NCBI GenBank assembly: GCA_009602735.1
Contig: WELA01012575.1
Location: 147,569 to 211,568 of the forward strand
Direction of reading: 5' to 3'
Origin: Mesotaenium endlicherianum
Lineage: Eukaryota; Streptophyta; Zygnematophyceae; Zygnematales; Mesotaeniaceae
Length of the DNA: 64,000 nucleotides
Part shown: positions 1 through 9,880 of the stretch, piece after piece
Position numbering within the stretch: the stretch's first letter is position 1
Layout: each line of letters begins with the position of its first letter
Made by a program: the position numbers and the translations under genes
Notes under the pieces: model-generated
Seen by the model: the letters and a program-made list of their open reading frames with translations, nothing else
The model's database searches: none
Told to the model about the DNA's origin: nothing

Positions 1-60
1 GGAGGTGGGGGAGGGGATTTTGGGGCCGGGGGAGGAGGGGGAGGAGATGGAGGAGGAGGA
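1..60. repeat. G/A-rich purine tract
   Basis: The first 60 bases are almost pure G and A on the plus strand, with GGAGG and GGGGAGG units. This is simple low-complexity DNA with no coding sign. It may be the edge of a longer tract outside the window. Confidence 0.8.
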
Positions 61-2290
61 TTCTTGCGCGCGGCCTTGCTTGTGTACATAATTCCGGTTT
101 CCTCAGAGCCTCCAGGGGCGCCCTCTGTAACGGCTCCAGAGTAAGCGAAGGTTTGTACTGCATTTGCCCAAATATCATTCTGCGCCCGTGTACAGAAGGA
201 ACTGCCACGTCAAACAACATGAAAAGCGATGAGCTTCCCAGCCAAATTCTGGACCAAAACCCTTGTGCAAGATTCTCTTAGATATACACACACGTACGTA
301 CTCTCTATGACCTGTTTGTTGTCTCAATACAACAGCGTCCCCGACTTGAGCATTCAAGACATCTTTGCAACTGAGTTTCTCGCATTCTTATTGAGGAGCA
401 CTTTCTTGAGTGCATGCATGCACACCATAAGAAGCGTCACCTATGACCCTTCTAAAGATGGAAAAGAAGTCACCTGGAAACGAGAAGTGTAACGAACAAG
501 CCTTGCTTCCAGACTTGGTAAAATCGCTCCCCTGCAGCCATTCTTTCGATCCCGCGTCTGTCCCCACACAGATACTCGTTCTAAAGTTGATCAAAGCATC
601 AGCATCTATTTACAGAGAAAGGCCTCCTAAGTGAGCTATATCGTCTCTTGGTTGTATTGGTTACTCTTTGTTACTGCTTGGTACTGCCCATCTGCTTTTC
701 AATACGATCGCAGGAGGATTATGGTGCAGGATAGCAGGTGCTTTTGAAGCATTTTCTTAGTAAACAACGACAGCTACACGCATGTGGTAAATGCAAGTTG
801 CAAACTTGTTGCAAGACTTGGCACTGTTGCCAGTCGAGGGGGGCGGTACCTCGAGGATACAAGGAAGCGCGTAATTCCATAAATGACACGCGGTCTTGGA
901 GGGATTGTCTGTCTGTCTAGACCGTGCAGTCCAGAATCCAGACTCCAGTCACACGAGCCGGTGGGAGGTTTTCTCCCACTCCAACCGGGGTCCTCGAGCC
1001 GGAACCCGGGCCCCCACCGGAACAAACACTATTCCAAACCACAGAAGGGGGAGTCATCAACCCCAATCACAGCCTCGTATTACCCTAACCCCGACGCCTC
1101 CCCGGGACGACCTGCGCGTAGATTGCCTCCCTCCGAAGCTGGGTACCCATGCAGACTCCAGACTCCAGAGTCTAGACTCTAGAGCCTCGAAATAACTCGA
1201 TTTCTAAAGCATCCTCTGCCCGCCAGTCAGGGTTGTCGAGAACATCTACCAGAAACGAAAGGTGTTTTGAAGCATTTTTAATGAATAATAACGTGAACAC
1301 CTCAACAGAAAAAATGAAATATACCGGCTTAAGTAAAACATACGCAATTCGTGGGTCTGCGTGGGGCCTCCGGAGTCCGGAATCCGAAGTCCGGAGTTCG
1401 CACCTGTCTGCACCAGTCCAAACTTTGTCCAGACTGGTCCAAAGATAGCAGAGTCCAGACTCCAAAGTTCCAAATCCAGTCCAAACTGCACCCCCCTATT
1501 CTCTCCCCATCCTCTGCCTGCGACAGCCTGCGAGATCGTTTCACTTGCTGACCACAGTTCACAGCTGCTACTATCACCAGCTAGAGTGAGCACCAGTGAG
1601 CACTGAGCATCTGGGAACTGGAAGCCACTTGTAGCCCAATTTCAGCTTGATCTTAACAGGTTGTAGATTGTAGTAGCTTTATTTGGGGGTGTAGGCCAGA
1701 ATCCAGATGAGACCAAATTAGTACCGACCAGTACCGACAAGCAAGTTCCATTATGGGCTTGCAGAAGCTAAAGCGAAGCAACAAGATTATAGGATGTCGT
1801 GACACTCTGATCGTAGTCGTTGCAACGGCGTATGGCAGGAAGTGGAGCGAACCAAGAAATTGACCTCATAAATGCATATAATTTCCAGCTACGATGGGCA
1901 TTTCTGGAATTTGAAATCCGATTGATGGTCGCATAAAAGTGCGCCGTCACGTCTGCGTACAATGAAGTCAGAGTACAACATACACCTCCGTTATTGAGCT
2001 TTGACTTCCTTGTACTTCCTCATTCTTCTCTCTATTCAATAATCAGCCTATTTCCTCTATATTCTATCCTTAATTGACGCCCACACCTTAAGTAGCAAAA
2101 CGGGGGTGGTGACCAAAAAATACCGCACAGCAGTTGACGCCAGATCTGGCCAGATCTATTCGCCACTTCTAGCGGGACACCTTAGCAGAGTGTCCTGTTT
2201 TGCCCCATGCGCTTCGTACCCGGTCGCACTAGCCCTTCCAACCGACACCCAGCCAGTACAGGTCGCACGCGCAGCAATTCGAACTTCATA
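61..2290. other. Unassigned region without a recognisable gene
   Basis: I see no conserved protein motif, LTR end or RNA gene here. Open frames are short (about 115 residues at most), overlap on both strands and have no recognisable domains, so I do not call them. The stretch holds the short-motif cluster listed separately at about 905-1480. It ends at the target duplication of the miniature transposon that follows. Confidence 0.6.
905..1480. repeat. Cluster of degenerate CCAGACTCC motifs
   Basis: Copies and variants of a short motif (CCAGACTCC, CCAGAATCC, CCGGAGTCC, CCGGAATCC) recur near 929-955, 1150-1185, 1365-1400 and 1418-1480. Some form head-to-head pairs, such as CCAGAGTCTAGACTCTAGAG at 1165-1184. 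Spacing is irregular, so this is not a clean tandem satellite. It could be a decayed minisatellite or a set of protein-binding sites. Confidence 0.45.
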
Positions 2291-2299
2291 AAGAAACAT

Positions 2300-3049
2300 G
2301 GGAAAAATAAATAATTACCATCCATTTGCGCCGCTACTCCAGATTTACCATCTATTGGTGCAAACTGGACAGAAATACCAAGACTGCCAATTTGGACAAG
2401 AATACCACTTTTTCGTCCCGAACGCCTAAGGATATATAGTAATGAGAACAAAGGCTTCACTTATAGCTAGGTCCTGTCTGTAAACTCGTGTAAGTAAGAC
2501 TTGACACAAATGAACGAGGGTGAAAAGTCTTTGCTTCAATGTAGGATTTCTTTTTCCGAGGAGAGAATCTTGGCTTTATAGACAAATTTTTTGAAGGTAT
2601 ATCCGAAAGTTGGACTGGAGGAGAGGGCCGGAAAAATTTGGGCCTGTGAAGGTAACGCTAAACTTTCCAAGGTTTAGGGTTTCTGGTGAAGAGTTGTAGG
2701 ACTTCAAGCTTGCAAAACTTTTTAGAATTTCGAAAGCAATATACCTAGCTGTTCGTAATGGTCACTTAAATTGGCCACATGTTCATTTTTCTCTTTTGCT
2801 TAAAAAAGACTGTCTGAAGATACTCGTGTGAAGAGATAGTTCGCACGACTTTGTACGTCAGATAACTTAAAGTGCTCGACGCTACTTGCACTGCAACGAA
2901 TACAGTGAGAAAGAGGCAAAACAGATTCGAGACGAAAAAGTGGTATTTTGATCCAAATTGGCAGAATGTGGGTATTTCTGTCCAGTTGCACCAATCGATG
3001 GTAAATCTGGAGTAGCGGCGCAAATCGATGGTAAATATATATTTTTCCC
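2300..3049. mobile_element. Mutator-like miniature inverted-repeat transposon (non-autonomous MULE)
   Basis: The element is 750 bp long. It starts GGGAAAAATA and ends TATTTTTCCC, with imperfect inverted arms of roughly 125 bp at 2300-2425 and 2925-3049. It is flanked by an exact 9-bp direct repeat, AAGAAACAT, at 2291-2299 and 3050-3058. A 9-bp duplication with long inverted arms is typical of the Mutator superfamily; hAT elements make 8 bp. The core between the arms shows no transposase motif, so it would need a transposase supplied in trans. Each arm holds two imperfect copies of a TTACCATC-containing unit. The arms differ at a modest number of sites, so it is not brand new, but the target duplication is still perfect. 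Confidence 0.8.
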
Positions 3050-3058
3050 AAGAAACAT

Positions 3059-3561
3059 CAGTATTATGCCCGCCCATTCCCATCTATTAGCAACTTATTA
3101 CCCTGCCTAGGGCCATCGCTACCATCACCTAACAAAGTCGTGCATCTCACACAAGGCTCTTAACGTAAGCACTCATCATGAGTGAAGCCTTGAAGGCACA
3201 GTATGTATCATCTTATCAATTTTGCTTAGACGACAAGCTGTCGCCCAACTTGGCGTAGCATGCTCACAGGACTTTGGAGTTTCAAAAATTACACTAGCTG
3301 TAATGCAAGGCAAGCAAAGCCTCCAACTTTCAAAGAAACGCCTTCATGGCAACTTGAGTTCTTTAGGGACGTACAAAAGAGATTCAACTCTGAATTCTTT
3401 TGATCAGCGCTACTCTTAGCCGTTAGTCAACACTTGAGCATCTCAATGTGTGCGTGGAGCTTCCTCACGTCTACATTCAACACTTGGAATAATGCGGAGG
3501 CATGTCAGGTTGGAACATATATTTTTGCTCAGCCAAGTAATAACGAGCTTCGGTGAGATTT
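3059..3561. other. Spacer with nothing recognised
   Basis: About 500 bases lie between the miniature transposon and the first GypB LTR. The longest open frame is short and has no domain I recognise. No repeat ends or RNA genes are visible. Confidence 0.6.
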
Positions 3562-4270
3562 TGAAATGAATGGACTTACCGATAAGCATTAATCTATTCC
3601 ACAAGATCTTTATATCAGAAGGTGATATTTGAAGTATTTTTTGTTATCTTATTAATCAGCAAAAGACCAGACAACTAGCGTAAGTAATTCTCAGGAGTCA
3701 CATGCAAGACGAGCATTTAATCATGCAAGCATTAAACCCATACATAAGCAAGGTTCGTAAGCAATCCGTGGAACGGCTTGCAATGTTGGATTCAAGTTTT
3801 CTCTCAGTAGTCTGTACAGAGACTTGACCTCGTTTTCAAACGTCGAACTCGAGAGCAATACCTAGCTTGGGTACACGGAACGAATTTACTATTCAACGGC
3901 AAGTGCGATGGCACCGCCTACCCGGGAGTTAACTCGTCGGTAAGACATCGGCTAACCAAATCCACAGCCATCTCCCATCATCCTCAATCGCCATCTGTCC
4001 TAAGACGTCATCTGGCCATTCATCTAGCAATCATAAGAGATGCATTACTAGGCAGTTAGTATAAGTTCCGCTTAAGGTAATCAGCTGGCTATCAATGAAT
4101 GTGTCAGCAAGTTGACTTACGTTGACTTCAACCTGGTGCGATCGGTTGAGGCAGTACACTGAATATTACTAAATGTTCAGCAGATTGAACATTAACTAAA
4201 ATTCAATGAACTGAACAAAATTTTACAATTAGCTGAATTAGAATGTCTATCAATGTAATGATTCATTACA

Positions 4271-4282
4271 ATCCCTCCAAAT
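4271..4282 (-). promoter_or_regulatory. Polypurine tract of GypB copy W
   Basis: On the minus strand the purine run TTTGGAGGGAT directly precedes the LTR start. The same position in other copies reads AGTTGGAGGGAT or AGTTGAAGGGAT. This is the plus-strand primer site used by the family. Confidence 0.7.
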
Positions 4283-4738
4283 AAATTACTGTTACCTCGA
4301 CAATGTTAAGACACTACTCTAGTTAGAGGAAGCTGACACCTCCACTCTCAGTTCTATGCTCCTGGAGTCCTATCCCGAGGAGAACTAGACCTAGATCTTG
4401 ATCTAGTCCTTTCATCAAGTAACATTCTAAACAACTCAGATTCAGCCTGAGTAGGGCCTCTAGGGAAATGCAGCGCAATGGAAGCCCTCTCTTGCAAAGT
4501 TTGCAAATTAATAGGGACAAAAGTAGAAGCCTTGGAAGAGTGTTGCATGACATTTCCCAAAGGCACATTGCCTTGGTTACATGGGATTGTTAGAGTCTTT
4601 CTCGCAACCTCCGTGCAGCCCTCCTGCTGGCCTTGTCATACTGAGACTAAGCCCCCATTCCCGGGGTTTCCCGCTGCTACTACCCAGGTAGGTTGTGTCC
4701 TCCTCCTGAGATGTTACCTTCTTGCCCGCCTCCTCTAA
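4283..4738 (-). pseudogene. GypB ORF3, C-terminal remnant (copy W)
   Basis: The minus strand matches the tail of the extra GypB ORF in copy X (about 7880-8300). Shared features are the HVPL-like stretch before a short MQH segment, the QTVQE-like heptads and the R/S/D-rich end. Only the tail is present. It is a fossil piece of a larger ORF whose function is unknown. Confidence 0.65.
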
Positions 4739-5423
4739 TGCAATGAATCAGTATATTGGTAAATATAATATTTATTCATATATAATACTTAATTAAGTTC
4801 AGCCTGCTGAACTTTAGTCAATATTCAGTCTGCTGGACTTTATATACTAATCAATTTAATGACTCAGCCGAGAGCAGCAGGCTGAAGTCAACTTCGGTCA
4901 GCTTGTTAACACATTCTTCGACAGCCAGCTGACTTCCGTACTCGGTAGCGGCAAACTGCCTCAATATGCATCTAAGTGTGATGCGCTAGATGAATGGCCA
5001 GATGACATACTTGGGATGGATGGCGATTCGGGATGATGAGAGATGGTGGTGGATTTGGTTAACCGAGGTCCTACCAACGTGGTTAACTCCCGGGTAGGCG
5101 GTGCCATCGCACTTGCCGTTAAACAGTTCCATGTATATATGCTACACATTGCTCTCGAGTTCGGCATTCGGAAACGAGGCCAACTCTCTTCGACTGCTCA
5201 CTAAGAGACATCTGAATCCAAGGCATGAAGCCATTGATACGCACTGTCTTCTAGCCTTGCTTACGTATGAGTTAACTGATTGCATTATTGATGCTCGTTT
5301 ACTTGCATTTGACTTGCGTAGTATGGTCCATCGCTACTACGTTTGTCTTTTGCTCATTAACAGATTAACAAATAATACCATAAAGATTACTCGCTGAGAT
5401 AAAGATCCTTATTAATTGTTAAT

Positions 5424-6169
5424 TAAAAGGGGCAGAGTGCCCTAGTGGAAGCATAGTAACTCACGAGGAAAGGACCTAGTTGCAATCATACTAGAGAGTG
5501 CAGCGGCATATCACTAACAAAGCTTAGGAAAAGTACTCAACATTTTGAGTAGCAAGAAACTGCTCACAAATAATGTAGGATGAAAGGCCTTGTCATTACC
5601 AACCCGTAGAAATTTACAGAAGTGAAAACTGATAAGAAACAAAGAAGTTATGCCTATTTATAATTTTCTGCCTAAGTGCTCCTCTCTAGGAGGAAGCTAC
5701 GGATTTTGTTAAGTGTTCGTCAAATCGTCCCTTCCAGAATATTCGTGAGTAAGCCAGATCAGTCTAATCTGACGTGTCGGGCCGAATTGACGTCCACATA
5801 CATGCATCGACATTACATTAGAATATTCTATCTTAAACACGCTAGGCTAAATCGAAACTTCTAGGTAAATCGACCTAGTCGGCACTCCGCGTCAGCCGAG
5901 CTTACGTGAAGGTTTGAGTTCATTCTAACGGGTCAGATCGCTCGACGCTGTTGGTGAATCCGACGGTCGCGCTCACCGCGAATTAAGGACAGTCGTCAAC
6001 CGACCTCAAAACTAATTAAACTTCGGAAATCCATAACTCTCTCAATACTTGACCAAATTCGATGAACTTTATATCGAAATGACCACAAAAATGCACTCTT
6101 CAATACTATACAATCAAAACATACTTTCATGAAACTCAAAAATGTGCTTTATAAACCTATGACCTTACA
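5424..6169 (-). repeat. GypA A1 3' LTR
   Basis: This 746-bp terminal repeat matches 18804-19548 nearly base for base, apart from scattered substitutions. Its outer end has drifted from TG to TA. It ends CCTTACA next to the polypurine tract. Confidence 0.92.
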
Positions 6170-6186
6170 TCATCCCCCTCCTCAAG
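6170..6186 (-). promoter_or_regulatory. Polypurine tract of GypA A1
   Basis: The minus strand reads CTTGAGGAGGGGGATGA directly before the LTR start TGTAAGG. The same tract stands at 28420-28436 in copy A2. It primes plus-strand DNA synthesis in this family. Confidence 0.8.
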
Positions 6187-6550
6187 ATGCAACGTCCTCG
6201 ACGCATTCTGCAAATAACGTCTCAACTTACTCTTACAATGAGTCAAGCTGGCCTCTGGCTCCCAAGTGTAGTCGTCCGCATGGTAGCCCTTCCACTTGAC
6301 CAGATACTCTTGAACAAGTCGTTGACCTCGCTTGACTCGTCGATCGTCGACAATCGCCTCCACTTCATACTCCAATACGTCATCGATCTCGACCGGTGGG
6401 GGCGGTGTGGGTAGTCGTCCTGGATGTCCTTCGTTTAGGTCAACGTATGGCCGCAAACAGCTGACATGGAACACATCATGGATACGCCAGCCTGAAGGAA
6501 GTTCCAACTTGTAGGCCACTGGATTCACCTGCTTGAGCACTACGAAGGGA
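6187..6550 (-). pseudogene. GypA A1 integrase C-terminus with chromodomain
   Basis: The piece encodes the end of pol: the GWRIHDVFHVSCLRPY segment typical of the gypsy integrase tail, then a chromodomain with [20 protein letters not shown] and YTWEP. In chromoviruses this domain is thought to steer integration toward marked chromatin. The rest of the integrase lies beyond the nested GypB insertion, from 14550. Fossil. Confidence 0.85.
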
Positions 6551-6555
6551 CCTGT

Positions 6556-7272
6556 TGTAATGAATCAATATACTGGTTGATATAATATTCATTTAAGTAT
6601 AACAATTAAATAAGTTCAGCCTGCTGAACTTTAGTTAATAATCAGTCTGCTGGACTTTATACTTAATAACAGTTTAATGACTCAGCCGAAAGCAGCAAGC
6701 TGAAGTCAACTTAAGTCAGCTTGCTGACACATTCTTTGACAGCCAGCTGACTTCCGTACTCGGTAGCAGCGACTGCCTCGGTACGCATCTAAGTGTGGTA
6801 TGCTAGATGAATGGCCAAATGACATCCCTATGATGGATGGCGATTCGGGATGATAAGAGATGGCGGTGGATTTGGTTGACCGAGGTCCTACCAACGTGGT
6901 TCACTCCCGGGTAGGCAGTGCCATCGCACTGGCCGTTGAAGAGTAAATTCATTTCATGTACATATGCTAGGCGTTGCTCGCGACTTCGGCATTCGGAAAC
7001 GAGGCCAACTCTCTTGTACAGCTGACTGAGAGAGATCTGAATCCAAGGCGAGAAGCCACTGATACGCACTGTCTGCTAACCTTGCTTACGTATGGGTTTA
7101 GATTGCATTATTGATGCTAGTTTACTCGCATTTGACTGACGAGTATTATTCACTGCTACTGTGTTGTCCTTTGCCGTTAAACCAGTTAACGAAAAATACC
7201 ATAAAGATTACTTGCTGATATAAAGATCTTTATTAGTTGTTAATCGCCTATTTGGTAAGTCGATTTATTTCA
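6556..7272 (+). repeat. Full-length GypB LTR in plus orientation (recombinant Y/X)
   Basis: This is a complete 717-bp LTR ending TTTATTTCA, joined directly to a reversed LTR half at 7273. Its first part differs from copy X's LTR at diagnostic sites: it has AGCAGCAAGCTG where X reads the complement of CAGCCTGCTACTTCC. Its outer part therefore descends from Y, and its inner part probably from X. Confidence 0.75.
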
Positions 7273-7774
7273 CTTCTCGCCTTGGATTCAGATCTCTCTC
7301 AGTAAGCTGTACAAGAAAGTTGGCCTCGTTTCCGAATGCCGAACTCGAGAGCAACGCCTAGCATATGTACATGGAATGAGTTTACTGTTCAACGGTCAGT
7401 GCGATGGCACCGCCTACCCGGGAGTTAACCACGTTGGTAGGACCTCTGTTAACCAAATCCACCGCCATCTCCTATCATCCCGAATCGCCATCCATCATAG
7501 GGATGTCATCTTGCCATTCATCTAGCAGACCACACTTAGATGCATATCGAGGCAGTTCGCTGCTACCGAGTACGGAAGTGAGCTGGCTGTCAAAGAATGT
7601 GTCAGCAAGCTGACTTAAGGTGACCTCAGCCTGCTACTTCCGGCCAAGTCATTAAACTGATATTAAATATAAAGTCCAGCAGACTGATCATTAACTAGAG
7701 TTCAGCAGGCTGAACTTATTTAACTATATTATTTAAATGAATATTATAGCAACCAATATACTGATTCATTACAA
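7273..7774 (-). repeat. GypB LTR part (502 bp) in minus orientation, 3' LTR side of copy X
   Basis: It starts inside the LTR at CTTCTCGCC and runs to the proper end ATTCATTACA, next to X's polypurine tract. Near that end it shares diagnostic bases with X's other LTR at 13611-14319, such as TACTTCCGGCC, so this end belongs to X. Confidence 0.8.
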
Positions 7775-7786
7775 TCCCTCCAACTT
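7775..7786 (-). promoter_or_regulatory. Polypurine tract of GypB X
   Basis: The minus strand reads AGTTGGAGGGAT just before the LTR start TGTAATGAATC. The same sequence occurs twice more in the spacer ahead of ORF3. Confidence 0.75.
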
Positions 7787-7873
7787 ATCATGTTATCGCC
7801 TCGACAACACTAACACTAATAACAGCGTGCTGTCCCTCCTGACCCTGACCAGCCTCCCTTACTGACTATCTTT

Positions 7874-9565
7874 TCAGCCTGTCACCTTAAGGGGTGGTTC
7901 CTGGGGCTTCAGGATCAGGGGACGGAGATCTGGACCTAGATCTGGACAGCCCTCTAGGTCTGTCAGCTGGCCTTCTAAAGAACCCNTGTAAGGACCCGGC
8001 GGAGAACGCAATAACTGGGCTGTTTCCTCCTGCACAGTCTGAAACTGAAGGGAGGCAGCCTTCTCCTGGGCAGCCCTCAAACTGACAGGTACGTATACCG
8101 GCATCCCAGAAGGATGTTGCATGACATGAGCCAAGGGTACATGCCCTCTCTGCGAGGGAGATGCTGGCAGGCCTCTGGCTATCTCCCGAGCAGCCCTCCT
8201 GTCTGCCCTGTCTGACTGGGTCTCCTTGCCTGGAGATGGGCAGTGTCCTCTGGGAGTTCCCAGCCAAGTGATATCCTCCTCTTGAGCGAGTTGCTGCAGG
8301 GCCAACCCCGTCTTCTCCCTTACAGGGGATGTGGCAGGTGTCAGGATCACGGCGGGGCTAGTGTCCTCCTCCTCGCCTTCCTCCTCGTCTTCCCCCGACT
8401 CCGCCTCCTCGCCGTCCCCGGGTTCCTCTGAGACTTCTGGGATCTTCTCTGTCCGCTGCTCCAGCTCCTCCCGAGAAAAAGAATATCCTACTGACCTTCC
8501 CCTTATGGGTGCTGGTGGGGGCTGCTGAGTCCGGACCGCATAGAGGTCCTTTTCCCCCTGCTTACTTGCCCATTTGGCATAAGCGTGCTTTCCTTTGGAG
8601 AATGACTCTCGGGCCCTGCTTCTGTCCCCTTGCATCTCTTGGCTCATGCGGTCTCTGACTCCATCCAATCTTGGGTCCCAAGCCGCAATGTGAGGGGGCA
8701 ATACTATGTTCCCCTTTAGGTCTGTCAGGAAATCCTCATCCGTCGCCCTGTCATTCTGCTGGTCCCTCATGTTGATGGTCATCCACCGCCAATCAGTGGG
8801 CTTTTGGAAGAAGGCAGCGTCAGTCTTTTTTAAAGTACAAGGGTACCAGTGCCCTGCAAAGTCCAGCTGACTGGTTTCCCTGGCCACGAATTCCCAGCTC
8901 CTCCTCTCCACCTCATTGTACATGGCCTTGAACCTGTTGTGGGGTGTTGAGTCCTTGAAGCTGTCCGCGTCCATGGGGATCATCCTGATGACCCTGTCGT
9001 CCCCCCAGATACCAGGAATCGAGACAGCCCCTGCTTCGTTCACCTGGGCCATTGCCTTGGCCTCTCTGACCGTATATCCTACCATCCTGGCGTAATCCTG
9101 GTAGAGGAGGAGCCCCGTGCTGACCTCTATATACTTGTCAAAGTTTTCGGATGTCTCCCCTTCCCTCTGGAGGATGTCCATCTGTGACTCACTGCGACTT
9201 CTTTGAGCATACTTGAAGGCCTCCTCCAGTAGATCGATGCCCTTGCCCAGTACTGTTTAGCGGTAGCTGCTGATTCTCCTCAGCTCTTCTTCAGCCTGGT
9301 CCTTCCGCCTCTCCTCAGCTTGCCTCTCCTCCTCTGCCTTCTTGGCCTCCTCTGCAGCTTTTCTGTCCAGTTCTTCCTGCCTCAGTCTGGCCTGTTCCTC
9401 CTCCTCCTTCTTCTTCTGTGCCTCCCGTTGTTGTTGGAGTCGTTGTGATTCCCGAGCGGAGATGGAAGATGATTCGATGTCTCCACGGAATTGCAAGTAT
9501 TTTGCATGTGCCTCTTCCGCCCTTCTCTTCCTCTTGAGTTCCGACTTTTGAGTCATCCTGCTCAA
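7874..9565 (-). pseudogene. GypB ORF3 (copy X), extra 3' ORF of unknown function
   Basis: This is a protein region of about 540 residues lying between the chromodomain and the 3' LTR, where env or antisense ORFs sit in other gypsy elements. The N-terminal part, beginning MSRMTQKSELKRKRR, is a strong K/E/R/Q coiled coil. The middle looks globular, with FDKYIEVS, YARMVGYTV, IPMDADSFKDS, PTDWRWMTINMRD and LPPHIAAWDPRLDG. A very acidic EEE/DEE tail follows, then a Q/A-rich end. I see no signal peptide, membrane span, zinc knuckle or catalytic motif, so it is not an envelope. The same protein recurs in copies W, B3, B4 and B5, which argues that the family depended on it. Function unknown. Fossil with about one or two breaks here. 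Confidence 0.8.
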
Positions 9566-9880
9566 TCATAAACACAATGCAGTTAGTGAAGTCATGATAT
9601 TTTGCCGCTACTGAGTGCCCTTGATGAAGAGGAACGCGATCGGGAGAGTTCCTAGTGTGGAATACCTCGTGTGAGTGAATATAAGGGAAAATTGAGTTGG
9701 GGAGCAAGTGAGTGTGAGCGCAGGTTGAGTGTGTAATATGGTGATCAGAGAATACCACTCCCTCCAACTTAATTTTAAAGGTGGGCTGCCTGTCACAACT
9801 GTCACTAACTGTCGCATCCCCCTCCAACTTATATGGAGACAGGACCGCCTGTCACCTTCCCGTGTCTACTGAAATGACTG
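9566..9880 (-). other. GypB pol-ORF3 spacer with two internal polypurine-like tracts
   Basis: The spacer holds two AAGTTGGAGGG-type tracts, with complements near 9765-9780 and 9810-9822. These match the terminal polypurine tract. After the second tract come a CT-rich, CACACTCA-rich stretch and then the start of ORF3. It may be the remnant of an old LTR, or a leader or promoter for ORF3 (inference). Confidence 0.55.

Larger units (their letters stand above)
3562..4738 (-). mobile_element. GypB copy W: 3' end only (LTR plus tail of ORF3)
   Basis: This is a Ty3/gypsy chromovirus fossil. On the minus strand it runs from the tail of ORF3 through a polypurine tract into a 709-bp LTR at 3562-4270. 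The LTR reads TGAAATGAAT...ATTCATTACA on the plus strand and shares the central block around CACCGCCTACCCGGGAGTTAA with all other GypB LTRs. Gag and pol are absent, and the fragment stops where the next, oppositely oriented LTR begins at 4739. Broken and clearly older than its neighbour, judging by the drift in ORF3. Confidence 0.8.

Noticed and set aside
1-2290. Host gene at the left edge
   Set aside because: Overlapping short frames on both strands with no shared domain, no splice-consistent structure I can defend, and compositional oddities from short repeats.
7986-7986. Single N bases (also 25921) as biological features
   Set aside because: These are assembly marks; nothing can be inferred from them.
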